Under the pieces are notes generated by a model. The model saw nothing but the letters and a program-made list of their open reading frames with translations, was not told where the DNA came from and made no database searches. A DNA stretch of 64,000 bases. Origin: Trichomonas vaginalis G3 (taxonomy: Eukaryota > Parabasalia > Trichomonadida > Trichomonadidae). The first letter of the stretch is position 1. Every line of letters starts with the position of its first letter. Below are positions 27,919 to 37,261 of this stretch, piece after piece. The stretch is taken from contig NC_067204.1 of the NCBI RefSeq assembly GCF_026262505.1, forward strand, positions 23,839,300 through 23,903,299, given 5' to 3'. The position numbers were made by a program, and so were the translations under genes.

Positions 27919-28468
27919 ATAGTTATGTGAGAAAACGTGTTAGAAAACGTGTTAGATCTAACATTCTAACATAAAATATATTTTTGGTCATTTACAATGA
28001 AGTCTTGACAAAACATTTAAGTTCGATGAAGTCTTGAAAATTCATGAGTTTTGTGTGTTTTAGACCATGTTAGAAAACGTGTTAGAAAACATGTTAGATC
28101 TAACATTCTAACATAAAATATATTTTTGGTCATTTACAATGAAGTCTTGACAAAAACTATCCAACAGCAGAAGATTTCCTTCTGTCTGACGTCAAGAAGA
28201 AGTATAAAGAAACTTTCGGCATTGTTAAAACATTCGATGTACTAAAAGAAGAAATAGAGGCTACAAAACTGTTTAGGATTTCAAATATACATCGTACAAT
28301 TCATGTAAAACGCTTGTGAAAAAAGAGGTGAAAAAAGGTGAGATCGCACCACTTCACCTAAACTTTATTTTTGCTGAAAAATGACCAAATTTCATGAGTT
28401 TTCCCGAAATAAAAAATAAAGTTAGTTTTATTTTTATTTATTTTTTTATTTTGTATGTAAGAACAGAA
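27919..28468. repeat. Spacer with orphan C-terminal module (E1)
   Basis: It contains a repeated block around GTTAGATCTAACATTCTAAC (27945-27990 and 28078-28125), the 25-bp-type sequence GAAGTCTTGACAAAA, and at 28150-28319 a loose copy of the last 56 codons of the preceding gene with a different end (FRISNIHRTIHVKRL). The leader of the next gene follows at 28415. Confidence 0.65.
28150..28319 (+). pseudogene. Orphan copy of a C-terminal module (E1)
   Basis: The segment reads KNYPTAEDFLLSDVKKKYKE through HVKRL and a stop, nearly the same DNA as the end of the 311-aa gene, but with no start codon or N-terminal part. It diverges only in the last 15 codons. It is best seen as a spare module left by duplication between flanking repeats, and could serve as a donor for gene conversion. 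It is not an independent gene. Confidence 0.6.
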
Positions 28469-29079
28469 ATGACAAACATTGAGTTTGAAACAGTTAAAAA
28501 GATAGACAATGACACCAAATTGGTTAGAATAGGTGATTTAAACGTAAATACTCAAAGAAATACAACAAATATTCTTTGTCAGACATTATATCTCCATTTG
28601 GAAAGAAACCGAAGGACTGGGTTAGAAATGCTTCTACTCAGAAAATTTTGACAAGAAATCCTGAGCTTATGATATCGGTAAAATTCTATGGAACTGCAGC
28701 ATATCTTATAGACAAAAGTCTTATACCAATAGTTTTGTTATGGTTAGATCCAGTTGTTGGATATAACTTCATAACATATGGTTCATTCGATACGGAACGT
28801 TGCAGTGAAGGCTTACTTTACATCGTTCAGAAACCGAAGGACTTCAATACAAAGAGATATAAGATAGGAAGAACATATAATATAACTCAAAGATATGACA
28901 GTACAGTCAATAGAGTCAAGGTTGTGTTCGTTAATGATATGAGAGCTGCTGAAACAGAACTGCTTGAAAAGTTTGAGAAAATATATGGTGCTCCCATAAA
29001 AGGTAAAGAAACGTTTGAAGTAGATGAGATAGATAAAGCTATAAAATTATTTGACGAAGTTGCTGAAAAATACATGTAA
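28469..29079 (+). pseudogene. KilA-N head + T5orf172 (GIY-YIG-like) tail (E1)
   Basis: The N-terminal half follows the KilA-N pattern (KDWVRNASTQKILTRNP, AYLIDKSLIPIVLLWLDP), a DNA-binding domain common in large DNA viruses and phages. The C-terminal half carries the T5orf172/MUG113 nuclease-like pattern (GLLYIVQKPKDF, RYKIGRTYNITQRYD, ...GKETFEV). Such combinations are typical of viral regulators. The C-terminus DEVAEKYM and the following TAAAGCGTTTATTTTTGG also end the gene at 55170. It is broken, with about one break. The E2 version is fused in frame to another gene. Confidence 0.65.
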
Positions 29080-29720
29080 AGCGTTTATTTTTGGTCTTTT
29101 GTGAAAGTCAGAAAATAAAGTTAGTTTTATTTTTTTATTTTGTATGTAAGATATGATTTCAGGGATTTTTTTGACGAAGTGTCAATGTTCACTTCGTCAA
29201 AAAATAACAGTTATCTAATGAAAAAGTGTCATTTTTTTGTATTTTTTTGTATGTAAGATATGATTTCAGGGATTTTTTTGACGAAGTGTCAATGTTCACT
29301 TCGTCAAAAAATAACAGTTATCTAATGAAAAAGTGTCATTTTATTTTTTCATTTTTTTGTATGTAAGATATGATTTCAGGGATTTTTTTGACGAAGTGTC
29401 AACCTTCACTTCGTGTCATAATGTAAAAATAACGTTTACCATGTAAAACGCTTGTGAAAAAAACAGGTTAGAAAGGAGGTTAGATCTAACCTTCTACCCT
29501 AAATTATATTTTTGCTGAATTCCGTACGAAAATCATGAAGAACAGCGAGTAGGTAAAAAACCCCAGTCGCCAAAACTCTATGAAAACAGTGAAGAACAGC
29601 GAGTAGGTAAAAAAACGTAGTCGCCAAAACTCTATGAAAATCATGAGTTTCCTTAAGACAGAAAAAAATAAAGTTAGTTTTATTTTTATTTATTTTTTTA
29701 TTTTGTATGTAAGGACAGAT
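29080..29720. repeat. Repeat spacer with three leader-hairpin units (E1)
   Basis: It holds three more leader-hairpin units (hairpins at 29172-29199, 29279-29306 and a shortened one at 29389-29416). It also holds a stray CATGTAAAACGCTTGTGA (the end of the 311-aa gene) at 29439, and the palindrome GGTTAGATCTAACC at 29477. Two tandem copies of a fragment of the next gene's variable centre follow (GTCGCCAAAACTCTATGAAA at 29567 and 29621). The leader of the KilA-N gene closes the spacer. Confidence 0.7.
29110..29416 (+). ncRNA. Orphan leader + hairpin units 4-6 (E1)
   Basis: Three consecutive copies of TTTTTTGTATGTAAGATATG plus the TGACGAAGTG/CACTTCGTCA hairpin, the last with a changed loop and a shorter stem. 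With the three copies upstream this makes six in E1 and none that I can find in E2. Confidence 0.35.
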
Positions 29721-30545
29721 ATGTCAACAACAGAGAACACAACAACTGCTATCGTTCATGAAGCCATAAATGAAGAATACGAGTACATACAGTATAACAA
29801 ACAACTCCGTCTCATTCGTTCGGTCAAAGACGATATGTACCAGATGCAAAGTATTTTGACAGCATGTTATGCTCCAGATACTAAGCTTCCTAAAGACTGG
29901 TTTAGGAACCAAAGCACTATTGAACTTTTGAGCGAAGCACAGCGAGACCGACTTTTTTCTGGGTCGCCAAAACTCTATGAAAATCGTGAAAAATTGCCAA
30001 ACGGTTTGAGAGGATATTATGTACATAGACTTCTTGTAAATGCTGTTGCAATGTGGGCTTCGCCTCGTTATGCTTGGAATATTTACAGACTTCTTGACGA
30101 AATTCATAGACAAGAACGTGAAGAGATGGAAAAGAAACTTCAAGCAAAAGATGAAGTCATTGAAGCAAAAGACAAAAGCATTCAGAAAAGAATACCACGT
30201 TCGGTACCAAAAGGAAAGGAAAAGAACTATAAGTATATGATTTATACTGAAGAGATGGAAAATGAAGAAGATAAAGATATGGTTATGTTGCATTTAGTCA
30301 GAAGAAACAACAAAAGCTTTTACGACCTTGCTAAGATTTACAAATCTGACAGAAATTGGTTCTATCGCGAAAACTTACCGATTTCAATGACACCGAATGA
30401 AGATGTGAAACAAATAGTTCAAGATACGTTACCTCAAACACACTATGATATTAAAGGTTGTACAATACTTACCTTCAAAGAAGACTTACCGCTACTGAAG
30501 GAAAAAATAACAGAGTATTTTGACAACTTCAAACAAGTAGAGTAA
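29721..30545 (+). CDS. KilA-N protein with C-terminal viral module (E1)
   Basis: A 274-aa intact ORF. Residues 1-125 are a KilA-N domain: conserved head VIVHEAINEEYE-like and QLRLIRSVKDDMYQMQSIL, a variable centre (PKDWFRNQSTIELLSE...), and a conserved end YYVHRLLVNAVAMWASPRYA. KilA-N binds DNA and occurs in phage and NCLDV regulators. A coiled coil with Lys/Glu repeats (130-165) links to a C-terminal module with MVMLHLVRRNNKSFYDLAKI and TILTFKEDLPLLKEK, resembling the DUF3627-type partner of viral KilA-N proteins (tentative). The start is the ATG after GTATGTAAGGACAGAT. It is likely an element-encoded transcription or DNA-maintenance regulator. Confidence 0.7.
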   Translation: MSTTENTTTAIVHEAINEEYEYIQYNKQLRLIRSVKDDMYQMQSILTACYAPDTKLPKDWFRNQSTIELLSEAQRDRLFSGSPKLYENREKLPNGLRGYYVHRLLVNAVAMWASPRYAWNIYRLLDEIHRQEREEMEKKLQAKDEVIEAKDKSIQKRIPRSVPKGKEKNYKYMIYTEEMENEEDKDMVMLHLVRRNNKSFYDLAKIYKSDRNWFYRENLPISMTPNEDVKQIVQDTLPQTHYDIKGCTILTFKEDLPLLKEKITEYFDNFKQVE

Positions 30546-30561
30546 ATGAACTCTTTATTTT

Positions 30562-31435
30562 TCAAGCTTGACTTTTTACAATTTGAACTTTGTTCGCATA
30601 GATATGAATTCTGAAAGAAGTATGAGGGTCTTGTATGACTTTGTACTTCTCCCATAGTTCATATCTGTCAAACTTACCTGCCATGGACTCTTTCATAAGT
30701 CATGAAATCGTCTTCGGACAATCCGGGGAAAAGTACAATGTCAGTAAGTATTCTTTTAACATCCTTACTTAAACTCTTTGCTGTCTGTACACATATTACG
30801 ACTGAGATGTTAAAGTGTCTGAGCTTCTTAAGAATTCGACACATATCTTGTTCTCTATTCTTAAGCAAAGGATGAGAAGCAAAGTCATCTAAGATAAGAA
30901 GACACCTATGAGGGTATGTCTTCCAAATCGTAAGATTGCAATTTCTTCGAAATGTATTCTATCTCTTTCTGTTTGTTTCTGAAGTGTTTCTTCTCTAATA
31001 ATTCTCTGCATTTCCTCATTTGGGTCTTTAAACTTAGAATTTATATACTCATTTATAGCATTATACTTAAAACTCTTCTTTGGTACTTCTTTATCCAATC
31101 TAACAACTCAGAGTCTTTTATACATACTAACTTAGACTTCTTTATAATATCTTTGAACGAATTGACGGTTTGGTCAAATTGACCAGAAGTACTACAAATG
31201 ACAACTAACTCATAGAATGGGTTCTTCTCATCTAGTTCTTGTTGTTGTGCAGCATTTTAAGATAAGTGAAAGTCTTACCCGACCCAGGTGGTGCAATTAG
31301 ACCTGTTATACCATTCTGAGCAAATAAGAACTTGTCATGTATAGGCTTTATCTGAGCATTTTCTAACTTCCCTCTTGTTCTTGTTTAAAACATTCTCAAA
31401 TTTCTTGTCAATGTCAGCAAACTTTTTTCTAACAT
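30562..31435 (-). pseudogene. A32-like packaging ATPase (E1)
   Basis: P-loop ATPase predicted to pump element DNA into capsids. The family motifs are visible: Walker A in TGLIAPPGSGKTFTYLK, Walker B in CLLILDDFASHPLL, a sensor region VVICVQTAKSLSKD, and ILTDIVLFPGLSEDDF like LCTDFVIFQGYS in the E0 ATPase. The E2 copy (56943-57816) is easier to read. This copy is broken, with about four breaks. It faces a small rightward gene across a 35-bp gap. Its stop codon lies inside the palindrome TCAAGCTTGA, which is the cassette insertion site in E2. Confidence 0.75.
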
Positions 31436-31470
31436 ATTTTTAGAAAATTAAAATTTTTATCTTTTAGAAA

Positions 31471-31926
31471 ATGTCTGCGATTTCGCTATCTATATTCGAG
31501 ACAAGCTTTTCGACGCAAAAACATCTGTCGACCATAAAATCTTACATAGTGTAAACAAGAAAGGTGAATTTGTTCTAAAGTTCTGTTTCTGGGAATATGA
31601 CAAAGAACCATAAAAACATTAGGCAGAGAGTCTTAAAATTTGTCAATGACAGACTTGTTAAGAGATGACGCCTCTTGGAAAGATGAAGTCAACAAAATTT
31701 CTTAGAATGCAAAGAAGACACATGCGCTGTTCTTGAAGATGAAATAGAAAACAGAATAAGAAGAGCTATTAAAGGACAAAGAACTTTTACAGAAATATGG
31801 TTCGGAGAAAATTGACATAACTCCACCAGAAAAGAAGAAGAGAGAAAAGAAAGAAAGAAAGTAGAAGAAGAGAAGAAAGAACCTGAACCAGAGCCAGTTC
31901 CACCGAAGAAGAAATTTGACATGTAA
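31471..31926 (+). pseudogene. Acidic/coiled small protein (E1)
   Basis: Divergent from the ATPase with a leader TTTTTATCTTTTAGAAA. Coding-like segments include DFAISIF, LKFVNDRLV-type and CKEDTCAVLEDEIENRI, with a Lys/Glu/Pro-rich tail ending in KKFDM. It is broken in both elements, with two or three breaks. The family is not recognised. The strong charge and tail repeats suggest an unstructured C-terminus. Confidence 0.4.
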
Positions 31927-31942
31927 AAATAAAATTTTATTT

Positions 31943-32360
31943 TTAGAAATTTCTGGGTCAATGTCAATGTTCTCTTCCTCCTTAGAGCAAACACTGGCTT
32001 AGACTCTAAAATCTTTTTACCCAATTTACCTTGAACTTCTACAACTTTAGACTCATAATATTCATAGTCGTCCTGCTTCTTTGGTTCATAAGGTATAACA
32101 AGTTTGTATGCTTTGCCTTCTTTAAGGTTTGAAAACCTTCTGTCAAAACTTTCTTTGACTGCTAACAAACCTTCTATGTCTAAGTCCTTCAAATTTCGCA
32201 CCATTTTTAGTCACAATAGCAAACTTAACTGGTTCGATGTTCCAAACTTTGCTGAATGAAGACTTTTCAAAATGGTAGAAGTAAACATTCAAATATGTGA
32301 ATGGGTCTAGTTCTTCTTTAAGTCCTGACATGTACTTGTTTACTGAGATGAATTTGCCAT
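31943..32360 (-). pseudogene. 139-aa-type protein (E1)
   Basis: This is the E1 counterpart of the intact 139-aa ORF at 58322 in E2. Conserved segments are NVYFYHFEKSSFSKVWNIEP, KFAIVTKNGAKFE and LVIPYEPKKQDDYEYY. It has about two breaks here. The mixture of beta-prone and charged stretches gives no family. It lies directly after the helicase on the same strand, which suggests a replication accessory role such as single-strand binding; that is a guess from context. Confidence 0.45.
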
Positions 32361-32397
32361 CTTTTCTATCGGATAAAAAAAATATTTTTTTTAAAAT

Positions 32398-33631
32398 TTA
32401 CTCATAAAAAATTTTCTTTGTATATACACCATTCTGAACATCTAAAAGACTTTTGACATTTGCCAAGAATGTTCGTTTAGACGCTGTCATATAACCATAT
32501 TCTTGACAAATATTGTTTATACGAATCGTACAATGACCTTTCATCTAATGACACAAAGTCAGTTTCATCTATGAACAGTTCATATACACTCTTGTTTGCT
32601 TCTAACAATGTTTGTCTCTCTTCGGTATGTGGAATTTGTCTTGGATTGAACTTTGAAATATCTAATGTCATAAAATATGAGAACAAGTGGTTGTAAAAGT
32701 CAGATGTCAAAGTTCTGCTAAGTCGTCAAAATATTCTGTATCTTGCATATGAGCTTCTGACGTTCTGACAACTACATATCTTCTTCAGAACTTTCTAACT
32801 TCATCGGAACAGAATTGTTTGAAACCATAATGAAGTTTGCAACATTTTCACAAACTCTTTGGTCTTTATATTTTCTTTCAACAACGCCAACTTTGTCTGT
32901 TATAAGACTCTTCAAAGCATCTGAGTTCAAAACTTTTGTTGTATCTATACTTTGAAGTTCATTGCAAACTATAAGTTTCATATTCTCTATTGAGGAGTTA
33001 AACTTGCCACAGATGTTTTCTAAGTTTGTCATATTCGGATTCGAATAACCTTCTAACAGTTTGCACAAAATATCTGTAAAGAATGTGTTCTTACCAGTTC
33101 CTTGCTTTCCAATTATAATGAGAGCAGTTTCATTTTTAGCACTTGGATGTTGTAAGATGTTTGCAAACCAACATAAGATATACTCATAAACCTTTTCGTT
33201 TCCATTGCATATAATTTCTTTGACATGGTCTAACCAAGCTTCTATAACATTTTCTTTCAATTCTACTTGTTCGTATTTATATCCAGTGAAGATAGAATAG
33301 AAGTTTGGAGAAGGTGTATAAAGCTTTATACCTCGAACTGAAAAATCTTCTAACTTTGACAATAAGATATCCCAAGCATCTAACATCTTCATGCCAACTT
33401 GTACGACTTTTATTTTCTTAAGTTTCTGTCTACATTCTTGTTCTGAAACTATTGTCGCTTTAGGTTTGTTAAAGACTACATCCCATTCTTTCATGACATA
33501 ACATTCTGGGCAGAGTCGACATAAATGACTAAACGTTTCAAATTCTCGACTGCTTTGTTATAGTCTCTAAATGGACACATATTTCTGAATGCTTGGAAGT
33601 CATAAAAATCTGAAACATCTATTCTGTACAT
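32398..33631 (-). pseudogene. SF3 (D5-like) replicative helicase (E1)
   Basis: Superfamily 3 helicase of the type found in virophages, polinton-like viruses and NCLDVs, which unwinds DNA at replication. Motifs: Walker A IIGKQGTGKNTFF, Walker B region MKLIVCNELQSI, motif C NFIMVSNN. Upstream are an N-terminal region (DVSDFYDFQAFRNMCPFRD) and the helical lead-in AWLDHVKEIICNGNEKVYEY. At about 411 codons it is short for a primase-helicase fusion, and no clear primase motif is visible. It is broken, with about three breaks. With no DNA polymerase B in the element, this is the main recognisable replication gene. Confidence 0.8.
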
Positions 33632-34460
33632 TTTTATAAAAATAAAAAAAAATATTTTTTTTATATTCTTGACTTTGTTGTTGCATTTGTTGCATTTGTT
33701 GTTCTTGAGCTATTTGTTGTTGAAGTTGTTCTTGTAATACAATACTTTCACCAGTTGCATCTTCCAATTCGAAACTTTCTGCCGTCATTGACAAATACAT
33801 AGGACATAAAAGTTTTACAGGAACAAAGTTTGCGTCAACTAATGTCAACGTTATACTTGCCAAAGTGTTTGAGTTCACTAAGGTTGAAAATTCTGCATTC
33901 GAATGAACAATAGGCAAACCAGCAGAGAAAGTATTGTTTATACGCATAAGTATCTTTTGGTCATAATAGTTTCTGTCGACATTCGAATAACACTTTGAAC
34001 CTAAGTTTGAAACAATATATAAGATTGGTGTGCTTAATGTCAATGGAATAGACATTCCTTGTATGACACCTTTTCCTGTTATAGGAAACTGTTGGTAGTA
34101 AAAACCAGAAATAAGTTTTGTATTATAGCTCATATTGTTTATAGTAAACTCAGTCGGACATCCAAACATAATGAAACCTGCTCTAGTTGCAGCACATGTT
34201 ACACCCGTACTTAAAGTATTAAATAAGTCAACAAAACCTGTTGGTGGTATATCTGAGTAAGTATCTTCAAAGGAGTATTTTTTACCATTCACAACAATAA
34301 AGTCTTCTGGTGTCAAAAGAGCAAAACAGGCTTTAGTCGTCATTGTGTTTAAAGTTAGTTTACAATACCGTCCTTGAGGACTTTGTAAGTTTGTTGTTAT
34401 AGAATTATATGACTCAGGGTTTTTAGTCGTAATAGTATAAACCATTATATCTTCTGCCAT
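33600..34460 (-). CDS. Minor capsid (penton-like) candidate (E1)
   Basis: This 286-aa frame is open. It is rich in Thr/Ser and beta-prone segments (CKLTLNTMTTKACFALLTP, GVIQGMSIPLTLSTPILYIV, NTLASITLTLVDANFVPVKL) and reaches a conserved LLCPMYLSMTAESF. A run of strands closing with a hydrophobic-Pro-hydrophobic strand is the pattern of Polinton single-jelly-roll penton proteins. This is a fold-type inference, not a motif match. The C-terminal 40 residues are a Gln-rich tail (QLQQQIAQEQQMQQM). It ends over the helicase start on the same strand. Confidence 0.45.
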   Translation of the reverse strand: MAEDIMVYTITTKNPESYNSITTNLQSPQGRYCKLTLNTMTTKACFALLTPEDFIVVNGKKYSFEDTYSDIPPTGFVDLFNTLSTGVTCAATRAGFIMFGCPTEFTINNMSYNTKLISGFYYQQFPITGKGVIQGMSIPLTLSTPILYIVSNLGSKCYSNVDRNYYDQKILMRINNTFSAGLPIVHSNAEFSTLVNSNTLASITLTLVDANFVPVKLLCPMYLSMTAESFELEDATGESIVLQEQLQQQIAQEQQMQQMQQQSQEYKKNIFFYFYKNVQNRCFRFL

Positions 34461-34470
34461 TTATATATAT

Positions 34471-34701
34471 TTAAAAGTTTTTCTGAAAGTGGAGAAGAAC
34501 TTCATCTAAACTTTCACATGGCGTTTCTTGAAGTTCTCTGTCTAAGAAGTTCAAATATTTTGTAAAGACATAGAACTTTCCTTTGTCTACACGAACAAAC
34601 AAAACAGGGTCTTTCATATCGTTCAAAAGTGTGTAAAGTCCTTTACATGAAATAAAGTCTATATTATTTTTCTTCAAACATCTTTCAAGAAGTTTTGACA
34701 T
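34471..34701 (-). CDS. 76-aa protein, E1 only
   Basis: A short intact ORF (MSKLLERCLKKNNIDFISCK...) placed between the penton candidate and the 193-aa gene. E2 lacks it completely: its two neighbours are 4 bp apart there. Its leader carries TTTGCTAAGTAAAA, the same as that of the penton gene in E2, so it was probably gained or lost as a unit with its promoter. The function is unknown. Confidence 0.5.
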   Translation of the reverse strand: MSKLLERCLKKNNIDFISCKGLYTLLNDMKDPVLFVRVDKGKFYVFTKYLNFLDRELQETPCESLDEVLLHFQKNF

Positions 34702-34707
34702 TTTTAC

Positions 34708-35289
34708 TTAGCAAATAAATTTTAATGAAATGTTGTGGTCGTCAAATATTTTTATGACGTCTGGGAAACTATACTTTAAGTTCAACGTTTCACCTCCTTT
34801 CATAACGTATATCTTGTCAATGACATTATATGAAACACCACAGCAACTAATGTCGGGTTCTATTTCTTTGATGTTTATATCGTCTGCCTCTGTCAAAAGT
34901 TTCAATAGTTCTTTCAAGACTTCATGAGGTGCAATGACATATGAGTTCACTTTTACAGGGTTGTGTTCGACCAAGTTTAACATTATACCTAAAGCTTGAC
35001 AAATCTTCTCCTGAGTTTGAAGTTTGTCTTTCAGTTGTTGGTAGTCGTTTCGAATATCTGCAACAGAACTTAAGTCTCTGCTAACTTCAGGATATGTTGG
35101 TTGTTCTTTTACAGGAACAATTGTTATACCATCTTCGTCTTCGTATGGTTTCCCCACTTCAACATCTCTGTCTTTGACATTGACAATAACACTTTGACTG
35201 TTTGTTTGAGTTGGTGAATTTAACTTCACATCTGCCACCGCCATTAAACCTTTTGAAACACTTACGCTTCTATTTTTCGGAAATGACAT
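34708..35289 (-). CDS. 193-aa protein of unknown function (E1)
   Basis: Intact in both elements (E2: 60845-61426). The start is the ATG at 35289, 18 bp from the divergent ORF; the longer open frame is upstream noise. Visible features: a basic Ser-rich N-terminus (MSFPKNRSVSVSKGLMAV), a Val-rich middle (SVIVNVKDRDVEVGK), a helical segment (IRNDYQQLKDKLQTQEKIC), and a C-terminal domain with CCGVSYNVIDKIYVMKGGE. No family is recognised. Its neighbours are the capsid genes, so it may be a virion or assembly factor. Confidence 0.5.
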   Translation of the reverse strand: MSFPKNRSVSVSKGLMAVADVKLNSPTQTNSQSVIVNVKDRDVEVGKPYEDEDGITIVPVKEQPTYPEVSRDLSSVADIRNDYQQLKDKLQTQEKICQALGIMLNLVEHNPVKVNSYVIAPHEVLKELLKLLTEADDINIKEIEPDISCCGVSYNVIDKIYVMKGGETLNLKYSFPDVIKIFDDHNISLKFIC

Positions 35290-35307
35290 TTTACTTAGAA
35301 TAAAAAG
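35290..35307. promoter_or_regulatory. 18-bp bidirectional promoter (E1, capsid side)
   Basis: TTTACTTAGAATAAAAAG lies between the ATG of the 193-aa gene (-) and that of a small rightward gene (+). The same 18 bp is found in E2 at 61427-61444. Confidence 0.6.
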
Positions 35308-35640
35308 ATGGACGTATTCGGATATCTCTTTGAATTGAAGCAGAACAAAGTTTACACACACAAACAATACAAATACATTGACAGAATAGTTCTTTATACA
35401 AACAATGGTAAATGTTATAGAAAGCAATATTTGCTGAACCAAAATATTTCATAAAGCAAAGAAAGTTGGTATAACTGAAATGGTGAAAGTTCTTGACGTT
35501 GACAAAAATATAACAACAAAACTTACAGATATTTCTAAAGGAAAGTTATAATACAATATTATGTCAAAAACTGGTGTACTGTCAATATTTGACGGAGAGA
35601 AGTCAGTTCAAGAACAACTTACTGACCTGCTGCCAAAATC
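35308..35640 (+). pseudogene. Small rightward protein overlapping the capsid gene end (E1)
   Basis: It starts MDVFGYLFELKQNKVYTHKQ. The E2 copy (61445) reads on with GKCYRIAVFAEPKYFHKAKK, VKVLEADKNITTKLTDISK. The gene converges on the major capsid gene and its end overlaps the capsid C-terminal codons. It is broken here, with about two breaks. The function is unknown; the size and composition suggest a small beta-rich protein. Confidence 0.4.
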
Positions 35641-37230
35641 TGCTCGATGGAAGCTGTCGTTATGCCAATCTGAGGAGCCCCAGCAGGTTTCATCGAACGA
35701 ATCTTCAAAAGAGCATCTTCCGTGAAAAGTGCTATTGGTTTTGTAAACTTCTTTGCTCTCAGTTCATCTGGACCGTCTCTGTCACCAGTATATTGTATTT
35801 GTACAGTACCAACAGTTGAAATACCACCCATAAAGTCTTCTGAGTCAGCAAATGGAATGCCAAGCCAAAAGTTTGAACGGTCTCCATTTGTATATTGAGT
35901 TTTTTGACCTCCTGTATGAGTCCATACTTTCACATATGGCATAATAGAACTTTGCATTTCAGGGTTAATGGTTGTCGTGAAGTTGTTGTTAAAGTTCATA
36001 GCATCTAATGTCAAGTTGTATGACCTCATATCCTCAACTGTAGAATATTCTTCTCTTGGATAATATTTGCCATCTATGTTTATATGATATTTAATACCAG
36101 GGTTGTAGAAACAAGAATAGTCATTTATAGTTCGTCTGAACAGTACAAACATAGTATCTGCATGTTTCATTGCAGTTGTTAAAGCAATATCTGTTCTTGC
36201 ACCTGGGTCAGCACTTTGGTTTCCAACTTCACCTGCAAAGTCTTTGACAGATATTTGGTGTATAGGGAACATAAGTGGAACTGCAATATATTTGGCAGCT
36301 AAAGCATTTGAAATATCTGGGTCCAACATATAGACTGCAAGTCTGCTTTCTATTCTCTTGCATTCAAACTTTTCGCATGTGAACTTAACTGGGTCCCAAG
36401 CAGTTCCAGCAGCATTGAAATAATAGTTTACTTCATTGTTGAAGTTTGAGAAACCAAAGTCTAAGTCAACTTTGTCTTTGCAAAATTCGGCGAATGATGT
36501 TTGATTTGTTCCCTTTACGTCTGTAATAGTGAATGGGTCTTGTGTTGGTGCAATGACTAAGTTATTTTTGCTTGGAGTAAGTTCGATAGAAATTTTTCCT
36601 GCCCAGTTTGGCAAGTATCTTAAAAACCTGAAAGATGAGGAAAGATGACAAAGGAACTCTAAGTTTCAGTTTTACTTTAGTGGCAGCAGTTCCATCTGAA
36701 CCAGAAAGGTTAACATAAACTCCTGGAACGTTAGGGTCAAGTCTTCTTATTTTCTCAATATTTGCATACTGGTCTGTTTGTTCTCTAGCTTTGTGGTTGT
36801 ACTGAGTTTCTCAAAGCGAACCATTCATAGTTTGCCCATGTTACTGTTTGAACTAAGTCAGAGTTAGAATATATCTTATATCCCATGAAAACTTCTGGAG
36901 CATATTGGTATCCGACATAGAAAATTCCATTGCAACCTTTCTTGTCAGACAACTTGGCAGAAGGTTTTATTTCAATGTCTTGTTCCACGTATAAGAATGA
37001 GTTGTCAATAGAAATAATATGAAACCTGTCGCAAGCAATATCTACTGTTGTTGAAGAACCTTCTCCAAACTCACCTACGTTTCCATAAGAAACAGCAGTT
37101 GTATATTTCGTAAGTTCCAGGAAACTATTTTCTGACCTTCTAATGGCATTGTGCATTCGTTATACCATTCGGAAACATTTCCGTTCATGGCATCCAAAAC
37201 TGTTGGCGTTATATTCTGAGCGGCGTACAT
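35619..37230 (-). pseudogene. Major capsid protein candidate (E1)
   Basis: A protein of about 537 codons in extent. The calling evidence is size, position between minor-capsid candidate and long structural gene, and beta-rich, Asn/Thr-rich sequence: FHIISIDNSFLYVEQDIEIKP-like start, SSFLIFRFLRYLPNWAGKI, LAVYMLDPDISNALAAKYI, MYVPLMFPIHQ-like region, and the C-terminal GGISTVGTVQIQYTGD and SIEQILAAGQ. This fits the double-jelly-roll major capsid of Polintons, though I cannot see a diagnostic short motif. It is broken in both copies, with about three breaks here. The start is preceded by TTTTTACCCATATGAA. Confidence 0.55.
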
Positions 37231-37261
37231 TTCATATGGGTAAAAATATAGAATAGTTGGA

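Noticed and set aside
30674-31098. Separate small genes over the ATPase region
   Set aside because: They are pieces of the one ATPase gene, better seen in E2.
33600-34460. Reading the Gln-rich-tailed protein as the major capsid protein
   Set aside because: It is only 286 aa; the 537-codon gene at 35619 fits a double-jelly-roll capsid better, so this one is kept as the minor capsid candidate.
35574-35819. Plus-strand ORFs over the capsid genes
   Set aside because: They are antisense shadows of the capsid C-terminus and of the end of the small rightward gene.
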